Shown piece by piece: positions 57,970 through 64,000 of a stretch of DNA of 64,000 nucleotides. The notes under the pieces were generated by a model. It had not been told where the DNA came from and made no database searches. It saw nothing but the letters and a program-made list of their open reading frames with translations. The position numbers and the translations under genes were made by a program. Within the stretch, counting starts at the first letter, position 1; every line of letters begins with the position of its first letter. The DNA comes from Prochlorococcus sp. AG-402-M15 (lineage in GTDB: Bacteria; Cyanobacteriota; Cyanobacteriia; PCC-6307; Cyanobiaceae): NCBI GenBank assembly GCA_003216615.1, contig QCIP01000004.1, positions 62,001 through 126,000 of the forward strand. Reading direction: 5' to 3'.

Positions 57970-58506
57970 TCATTTTTTTTGAAGATAATTGTTAACTCCA
58001 ATAGTTGATAACTTATTATTTTTAGTTCTTACCTGTTTATGAAGATTGTCTCTGAATTCTTTTAAATTTTTCTTTATAGATTCATCAAATAAACTAATTA
58101 TCTCTATTGCCAATAATCCAGCATTCTGACCTCCATTAATAGCAACTGTTGCTACTGGTATCCCAGCTGGCATTTGAACAATTGATAAAAGAGAGTCAAT
58201 TCCCTTAAGTGTCTTACTCTCTACTGGTACTCCAATTACAGGAATGCACGTTATGGATGCCAGCATTCCTGGAAGATGAGCAGCACCACCAGCTCCGGCA
58301 ATTATTACTTTTATGTTTTCTGATTCTGCATTTTTTGCATAATCCATCATTTCAATAGGTGTTCGATGGGCAGAAAGTATACAAACTTCAGTTTTTATTC
58401 CAAATTCTCTTAAAATGTCAATTGCAGGTTTCAATGTTTTTAGATCTGAATCACTACCCATTACGACAGCGATTTTATAAATATCTTTAGAATTCAATTC
58501 TGACAA
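57970..58506 (-). CDS. purE: N5-carboxyaminoimidazole ribonucleotide mutase
   Basis: PurE rearranges N5-CAIR to CAIR in purine synthesis. The N-terminal 'VMGSDSDLKTLKPA' and 'LSAHRTPIEMMDYA' motifs, and the 'AGAGGAAHLPGM' loop, are family hallmarks. The 178 residues include a short basic C-terminal tail. It is a single-gene unit divergent from chlM. Confidence 0.95.
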   Translation of the reverse strand: MSELNSKDIYKIAVVMGSDSDLKTLKPAIDILREFGIKTEVCILSAHRTPIEMMDYAKNAESENIKVIIAGAGGAAHLPGMLASITCIPVIGVPVESKTLKGIDSLLSIVQMPAGIPVATVAINGGQNAGLLAIEIISLFDESIKKNLKEFRDNLHKQVRTKNNKLSTIGVNNYLQKK

Positions 58507-58595
58507 AATAACAAATCAATTCTTTCCTATAATGGCGTGCAATTAATTTGACGCCAGTTAGTTAGTATAAAAAGAAGAGATTTTCATAGAATATT

Positions 58596-59297
58596 ATGAC
58601 GACAAATAAGATTATCGAGAAAAGTGAAGTTCGGGAATATTTTAATGGTACTGGCTTTGAAAGATGGAACAAAATTTATAGCAAATCTGATGAAATTAAT
58701 ACAGTTCAGAAAAATATTAGAAAAGGACATCAAAAAACTGTAGATGATGTAGTCTCATATATCAAAAATTATCCTGAATTAACAAAAAAAAGTTATTGTG
58801 ATGCAGGATGTGGTGTTGGAAGTCTATCAATACCATTACTTAGACTAGGTATAAAAGAATTACAGGTAAGCGATATTTCTGTTGAAATGATTAAAGAAAC
58901 AAAGAAACGCATTAATGAATTAGGTTTGAATCAAGGTATGATCAAATATGAAGTCTGTGATTTGGAAAAATTAAAAGGGTTATTTGATGTTGTAGTTTGT
59001 TTGGATGTGTTTATTCATTATCCTCAACCAGTTGCTGAGGAAATGGTCCAACATCTATGTGACTTAAGCAAAGAAAAACTTATCGTAAGCTTTGCTCCAT
59101 ATACTCCAGTTCTTGCTGTACTAAAAAATATTGGGAAGTTATTTCCTGGGCCAAGTAAAACTACAAGAGCCTATACATTGAAAGAGAGGGGAATTATTAA
59201 TGCTGCTAAAGAAAAAGGATTTAACGTGGTTCACAAGAAATTAAATCAAGCTCCTTTTTATTTTTCAAAACTAATTGAATTCGAAAAAATTAAATAA
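58596..59297 (+). CDS. chlM: Magnesium-protoporphyrin IX O-methyltransferase
   Basis: ChlM methylates Mg-protoporphyrin from SAM in chlorophyll synthesis. The SAM-binding motif 'YCDAGCGVGSLSIPL' is at about residues 68-82, and the flanking 'REYFNGTGFERW' start and 'FAPYTPVLAVLKNIG' block are specific to ChlM. The length of 233 is normal. It converges on the Rre1-like regulator with stops adjacent. hemD in this window acts earlier in the pathway. Confidence 0.94.
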   Translation: MTTNKIIEKSEVREYFNGTGFERWNKIYSKSDEINTVQKNIRKGHQKTVDDVVSYIKNYPELTKKSYCDAGCGVGSLSIPLLRLGIKELQVSDISVEMIKETKKRINELGLNQGMIKYEVCDLEKLKGLFDVVVCLDVFIHYPQPVAEEMVQHLCDLSKEKLIVSFAPYTPVLAVLKNIGKLFPGPSKTTRAYTLKERGIINAAKEKGFNVVHKKLNQAPFYFSKLIEFEKIK

Positions 59298-59298
59298 T

Positions 59299-60027
59299 TT
59301 ATTTTACTAAATGATTTTCAAGTGCATAACGGACTAATTCGGTTCGGCTAGATGTACCTGTTTTGATAAAAAGTCTACTTACATATTTTTCAACATTTCT
59401 AATAGATGTTTCAAGCTGTCTTGCAATTTCCTTGTTCATCAGTCCCTCTGCTACCAGTTGAAGTACACTTGCTTCTCTTGGAGTAAAACTAGGAAGATTT
59501 ATCTTACTTTCTGAATTATTTGGATTTTGGTCTGTGAGCATAGATTTTATTTCAGTAATTTGCTTCGCCATTTTGCTTACGTCAATATCTGCGAATCGTG
59601 CTGCTTCTTTTAGTAAACGTTCTTGTCTATTGATTACATTTTTAACTCTTGCAGCTAATTCATCCGGGTCAAAAGGTTTGGAAATATAATCATCAACTCC
59701 TGCAAGATAACCTTCTGTTCTGTCTAGGGTCATTCCTTTTGCAGTTAGAAAAATAACTGGAGTTCCTCCTAATTTTTCATCCTCTCTAATTTTTTCTAAT
59801 AAAGCATAACCGTTAGCTCGGGGCATCATAATGTCGCTTATTATCAAATCGGGAAAAATTGTTTGAGCTTTTTCCCAACCATCCTCTCCATCAACTGCAG
59901 TAAATATTTCAAAGCCTTCATCTTCTAGAAATGTTTTAACAGCTGTTCTTAAACCAGGCTCATCATCAACCAATAAAATTCTTGATTTTCTTACAGTTTC
60001 ATTATTTATTTGATTGATTTCATTCAT
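59299..60027 (-). CDS. NarL/LuxR-type response regulator (Ycf29/Rre1-like)
   Basis: This 242-residue regulator has a receiver domain (residues 15-130, phospho-acceptor Asp near 66 in 'LIISDIMMPRANGY', switch Lys in 'DDYISKPFDPDE'), a linker, and a C-terminal LuxR helix-turn-helix ('FTPREASVLQLVAEGLMNKE', 'RNVEKYVSRL'). It resembles the Ycf29/Rre1 group that acts with Hik2-type kinases in stress responses. NblR is a weaker alternative, since NblR has an OmpR-type output domain. No kinase gene is beside it. Confidence 0.85.
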   Translation of the reverse strand: MNEINQINNETVRKSRILLVDDEPGLRTAVKTFLEDEGFEIFTAVDGEDGWEKAQTIFPDLIISDIMMPRANGYALLEKIREDEKLGGTPVIFLTAKGMTLDRTEGYLAGVDDYISKPFDPDELAARVKNVINRQERLLKEAARFADIDVSKMAKQITEIKSMLTDQNPNNSESKINLPSFTPREASVLQLVAEGLMNKEIARQLETSIRNVEKYVSRLFIKTGTSSRTELVRYALENHLVK

Positions 60028-60086
60028 TTTTTAAATTCTTTAATTTGATTTTTTAGTAATAATGAGAATTTTATATACTAAATACA

Positions 60087-61232
60087 ATGCTATCAACTCC
60101 TATACTACTAGACTTTCAATCTTCAACTCCTTGCTCTAAAGATGTTGTTGATTCTATGAAACCTTTTTGGAGTGAGATATTTTCTAATCCTTCAAGCAAA
60201 TCTAATTTGGCTGGTATCAACGCAAGCGCTATATTGGAAGCCTCAAGAGAAAAAATAGAACAAAATTTATTTCTTAATAATAAAAAGGTTATTTTTACCA
60301 GTGGGGCAACAGAATCTAATAATCTAGCTTTATTAGGTTTTGCAAGAAATTACCACAAAAAAACAGGGAATTATGGACATATAATTACCTTAAAAACGGA
60401 GCATAAAGCTGTACTAGAGCCCCTAAACCAACTAAAAAAAGAGGGATTTATGGTTACAGAAATTACTCCTGAAAGAGATGGCATAATTTCAGAAGAACAG
60501 TTCAAAAAGAATATTAGAGAAGATACATTTATGGTTAGTGTCATGATGGCAAATAACGAAATAGGAGTTATTCAGCCTATAGAGAATATCTCAAAGATAT
60601 GTAAATTGAGAGGAATAACTTTTCACTCTGATTTTGCGCAATGTTTAGGTTATGTCCAGTTAGATAATCTTCTATCAGATGTAAATATGATAACGATGAG
60701 TTCTCATAAAATTTATGGTCCCAAGGGGATAGGACTTCTTTTGATTGATCAAGATATTACTCTTGAGCCTTTAATTGTTGGAGGAGGGCAGGAATATGGT
60801 CTTAGATCTGGTACTTTACCTCTCCCTTTAGTAGTTGGCTTTGCTAAAGCAATAGAGATCGCGGTTTTTAATCAAAAAAATAACGCTGAGAAATTAATTT
60901 TGTATAGGAATAACCTTTTAAAAGGTTTGTTAGAAAATAATTCTGGTTTATTAATTAATGGCTCGATTAAAAAAAGATTACCTCACAATTTAAATCTGAC
61001 TGTATTGAATTTAAACGGAGCAAAGTTTCATAAACTTTTAAAATCTAAAATAATTTGTTCTAGTGGATCGGCATGCAGTAATGGTGAACCATCTCATGTT
61101 TTACTCGCCTTAGGTAGATCTTTTAAAGAAGCAGAATCTTCAATTAGGTTAAGTATTGGATTAAGCACTAATTCAAAAGATATAGAACAAGCAATTCATA
61201 TTCTTACAAATGCGATCAAATCATTACGTTAG
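60087..61232 (+). CDS. Cysteine desulfurase (IscS/NifS type)
   Basis: This PLP enzyme takes sulfur from cysteine for Fe-S clusters and tRNA thiolation. Lys208 in 'SSHKIYGPKG' binds PLP and the nucleophile is Cys330 in 'GSACSNGEPSH', within a loop of group I length. The length of 381 is typical for IscS-like proteins. Cyanobacteria also have SufS; this is the NifS/IscS branch. It is divergent from the Rre1-like gene. Confidence 0.92.
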   Translation: MLSTPILLDFQSSTPCSKDVVDSMKPFWSEIFSNPSSKSNLAGINASAILEASREKIEQNLFLNNKKVIFTSGATESNNLALLGFARNYHKKTGNYGHIITLKTEHKAVLEPLNQLKKEGFMVTEITPERDGIISEEQFKKNIREDTFMVSVMMANNEIGVIQPIENISKICKLRGITFHSDFAQCLGYVQLDNLLSDVNMITMSSHKIYGPKGIGLLLIDQDITLEPLIVGGGQEYGLRSGTLPLPLVVGFAKAIEIAVFNQKNNAEKLILYRNNLLKGLLENNSGLLINGSIKKRLPHNLNLTVLNLNGAKFHKLLKSKIICSSGSACSNGEPSHVLLALGRSFKEAESSIRLSIGLSTNSKDIEQAIHILTNAIKSLR

Positions 61233-61264
61233 AAATTATTTGCTCTTTAACATGCATTTTCTCC

Positions 61265-62167
61265 TTAATTTATTTGAGCAATTCTTAATTTTCCACTTCT
61301 AGCTCTTTTATTTAGTTCGACTTCTTTTTCGGAGGGAGTTATTGGCTTTTTTGTCAGGTTTTTTAGTCTTTGATCATTCTTAAAAGAACTTTTAACTAAC
61401 CTATCCTCCAGGGAATGAAAACTAATAATAGAAATAATTCCGCCCGGCAGAAGCCATTCAGGAACAACTTGCAAAAATTTTTCTAATACTTCAATTTCTT
61501 TATTAACGGCAATTCTTAGTGCTTGAAATGTTCTTGTCGCTGGGTGTATTTTTTTATATCTTTGTTTTGGTGGGAAGCAGCCGGCAATAGAATAAGCTAA
61601 CTCTTTTGTACCAGAATATTTCCCATTTTCCTTCAAATCAATTTTTATTTTCCTAGCAATCTTTCTTGATAATCTCTCATCTCCATATTTAAAAATTAGG
61701 TTAGCTAGATCTTTTTCACTTAAATTCTCAATTAATTTTTCTGCATCAACCTCAAGAAAAGGATTCATGCGCATATCAAGTGGACCATCTTTTCGGAAAC
61801 TAAATCCTCTTTTTGGGTCATTAATTTGATTACTATTTACTCCAAGATCTGCAATCACAAAAGAAACTTTTTCTTTTGGTACAAAATCCGCAAAATTTGA
61901 AGCCCTTATATCAATCCTATTTTTAAATTCATCAAGTTTTTTTGATGCTGATTTTCTTGCGAATGGATCTTGATCAAGTCCAATTATATTTAAATCCGAA
62001 TATTTTCTCAATAAATGATAAGAGTGTCCGCCTCCGCCTAAAGTTGCGTCTATTCCTTTAAGTTGGTTGTTTTTTATTAGTGGGTAATGCTCTATTGAGG
62101 CCATAATCTCATCTGTCATAACTGATTTATGATTGAAAAAAGATGAATCAGATAGTTCAGTTTGCAT
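61265..62167 (-). CDS. rsmH: 16S rRNA m4C1402 methyltransferase
   Basis: RsmH (MraW) methylates cytidine 1402 in 16S rRNA. The 'GIDATLGGGGHSYHLL' SAM-binding block near residue 40, 'LDQDPFA', and 'GGIISIISFHSLEDRLVK' in the C-terminal half are diagnostic. The length of 300 is normal. It stands alone here rather than in an mra/fts cluster, and is divergent from ndhH by 38 bases. Confidence 0.95.
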   Translation of the reverse strand: MQTELSDSSFFNHKSVMTDEIMASIEHYPLIKNNQLKGIDATLGGGGHSYHLLRKYSDLNIIGLDQDPFARKSASKKLDEFKNRIDIRASNFADFVPKEKVSFVIADLGVNSNQINDPKRGFSFRKDGPLDMRMNPFLEVDAEKLIENLSEKDLANLIFKYGDERLSRKIARKIKIDLKENGKYSGTKELAYSIAGCFPPKQRYKKIHPATRTFQALRIAVNKEIEVLEKFLQVVPEWLLPGGIISIISFHSLEDRLVKSSFKNDQRLKNLTKKPITPSEKEVELNKRARSGKLRIAQIN

Positions 62168-62205
62168 AACTTTCGACTAAGATTTATTTAGAAGTTAAAT
62201 TTCGA

Positions 62206-63393
62206 ATGGCTCAGCTAGAGACTAGAACAGAACCAATGGTGGTCAATTTTGGCCCTCACCATCCCTCAATGCATGGGGTTTTAAGGTTAGTTGTAACTCT
62301 TGATGGAGAGAATGTCATTGATTGTGAGCCTGTAATTGGATATTTACATAGAGGAATGGAAAAGATAGCTGAAAATAGGACAAATGTAATGTATGTCCCT
62401 TATGTAAGCAGAATGGATTATGCAGCAGGAATGTTTTATGAAGCTATTGTAGTAAATGCTCCTGAAAGATTAGCTAATATTCCTGTTCCTAAAAGAGCTA
62501 GTTACATCAGAGTTCTTATGCTGGAACTTAATCGTATTGCTAATCATCTTTTATGGCTTGGCCCCTTTTTAGCAGACGTAGGAGCTCAAACTCCATTTTT
62601 CTATATTTTTAGAGAAAGAGAAATGATTTATGATCTTTGGGAAGCTGCTACTGGACAAAGGCTTATAAATAACAATTTCTTTAGGATTGGTGGTGTCGCA
62701 TGTGATCTCCCATACGGATGGATAGAAAAATGTATAGACTTTTGCGATTGGTTCGGTCCTAAGATAGATGAATATGAAAAATTAATCACAAATAATCCAA
62801 TTTTTAGAAAAAGAATTGAAGGTCTCGGAACAATACAAAGAGACCAGGCAATTAATTGGTCTTTGTCTGGGCCAATGCTTAGAGCTTCTGGAGTTTCCTG
62901 GGATTTAAGGAAAGTGGATAGTTATGAATGTTATGAAGATTTTGATTGGCAGATTGCTTCACAAAAAGAAGGAGATTGTTATGCGAGATATCGAGTAAGA
63001 GTTGAAGAAATGAGACAATCACTAAGCATCATTCGCCAAGCCTGCAAAATGATTCCAGGTGGTCCAACAGAAAATTTAGAAGCTCAAAGAATGGCGACTG
63101 AAGATAAGAAAAGTGAAATATTTGGGATTGACTATCAATATGTAGCTAAGAAGGTTGCTCCAACTTTTAAAATTCCTAACGGAGAATTGTATACAAGATT
63201 AGAGTCAGGTAAAGGAGAAATAGGTGTATTTATTCAAGGAAATAATGAAGTTACCCCATGGAGATTTAAAATTAGAGCAGCTGATTTAAATAATCTGCAA
63301 ATATTGCCTCATATCCTTAAAGGTGCCAAAATCGCCGATATTATGGCAATCCTTGGCTCAATAGATGTCATTATGGGATCTGTTGATAGATAA
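62206..63393 (+). CDS. ndhH: NAD(P)H-quinone oxidoreductase subunit H
   Basis: NdhH is the 49-kDa-type subunit of the NDH-1 connecting arm, related to the large subunit of NiFe hydrogenase. The N-terminal '[16 protein letters not shown]' and '[17 protein letters not shown]' motifs form part of the quinone-binding region, and the C-terminus '[19 protein letters not shown]' matches family ends. The length of 395 is normal. The DHNA-CoA thioesterase gene follows 9 bases downstream on the same strand. Confidence 0.96.
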   Translation: MAQLETRTEPMVVNFGPHHPSMHGVLRLVVTLDGENVIDCEPVIGYLHRGMEKIAENRTNVMYVPYVSRMDYAAGMFYEAIVVNAPERLANIPVPKRASYIRVLMLELNRIANHLLWLGPFLADVGAQTPFFYIFREREMIYDLWEAATGQRLINNNFFRIGGVACDLPYGWIEKCIDFCDWFGPKIDEYEKLITNNPIFRKRIEGLGTIQRDQAINWSLSGPMLRASGVSWDLRKVDSYECYEDFDWQIASQKEGDCYARYRVRVEEMRQSLSIIRQACKMIPGGPTENLEAQRMATEDKKSEIFGIDYQYVAKKVAPTFKIPNGELYTRLESGKGEIGVFIQGNNEVTPWRFKIRAADLNNLQILPHILKGAKIADIMAILGSIDVIMGSVDR

Positions 63394-63402
63394 GTTCTTT
63401 AA

Positions 63403-63855
<453 letters not shown>

Positions 63856-63859
63856 ATTA

Positions 63860-64000
63860 TTATTTTTTAAATTTATAGTTTATTTTTTCTGTACTGGCAT
63901 TTTTGTTTTTAACAATCCACTTTTCAGGTTTTTCATGTTTAGGCCAATTTTGAGAAAATTTTTTTAATAAATTTAATGAATTTTTAATATTTTTATGATT
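63860..64000 (-). CDS. menE: C-terminal end of an acyl-CoA ligase, probably MenE
   Basis: The frame from the right edge to a TAA at 63860-63862 encodes 46 residues ending 'STEKINYKFKK', preceded by 'KPEKWIV'. This is how AMP-forming ligases end: a strand with Pro-x-x-Trp-Ile and then a Thr/Gly-Lys-Ile-Asn-Tyr-type tail carrying the catalytic lysine. With a DHNA-CoA thioesterase next to it, o-succinylbenzoate-CoA ligase (MenE) is the best guess. It is convergent with that gene, 4 bases apart. Confidence 0.6.
   Translation of the reverse strand, partial: NHKNIKNSLNLLKKFSQNWPKHEKPEKWIVKNKNASTEKINYKFKK

Overview
The window is a densely packed, very AT-rich stretch of a free-living picocyanobacterium, and the gene set points to a high-light-type Prochlorococcus. 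It carries oxygenic-photosynthesis genes (ycf3, ycf34, chlM, carotenoid desaturases and phytoene synthase, many NDH-1 subunits, a PetL-like cytochrome b6f subunit) and cyanobacterial regulators (RpaA, RpaB, RbcR, a PedR-like and an Rre1-like protein). Intergenic spacers are short, neighbouring genes often overlap, and single-gene transcription units alternate between strands. The strain cannot be named from sequence reading alone.

Layout. 1-5.0 kb: a cut-off membrane gene end, rimO, a tiny petL-like gene, and a minus-strand run (DUF4346, FemAB-like, RibD-C-like, double-domain PTPS). 5.0-16.4 kb: aroK, a CRR7-like gene, a GST, rbfA-hemD, crtQ with an SRPBCC partner, an A-type Fe-S carrier, a TPR protein with an LpxB-like gene, ndhO, a J-domain protein, cysK, UPF0367 and an orphan ABC ATPase. 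17.0-21.5 kb is the one clear accessory zone. It holds tRNA-Asn, a 1,027-bp tRNA-flanked integrated remnant with an AlpA-like excisionase and a DUF805-SHOCT gene, a second DUF805-SHOCT copy with no ordinary start codon, an orphan polysaccharide-export protein, a decayed ribbon-helix-helix gene on an 8-bp tandem repeat, and an unknown coiled-coil protein. 21.5-35.7 kb: rpaA, holB-tmk, a copper P-type ATPase, ycf3, radA, then rpaB-plsX-fabH-fabD-plsC, tsaB, ycf34, cca and an RRM protein. 35.7-45.6 kb: crtB-crtP, ndhM-DUF3172, rbcR, a Z-ISO/NnrU-like gene, ndhF-ndhD and scpA. 45.6-64 kb: a sugar nucleotidyltransferase, metF, a PedR-like regulator, a CYTH protein, nadK, the ndhA-I-G-E operon, gltA, a DUF3352-like protein, rhodanese, trpB, SUI1, cysC, purE, chlM, an Rre1-like regulator, a cysteine desulfurase, rsmH, ndhH, DHNA-CoA thioesterase and the end of a probable menE.

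How the genes work together. Nine NDH-1 subunit genes plus an assembly-factor-like CRR7 gene lie in five places here. The carotenoid route from GGPP to lycopene is nearly complete: crtB, crtP, a Z-ISO candidate and crtQ. A lipid block (plsX-fabH-fabD-plsC) follows rpaB. The most unusual material is the tRNA-Asn element, in which the attachment repeat and a DUF805-SHOCT gene are duplicated together at a constant 1,027-bp offset.
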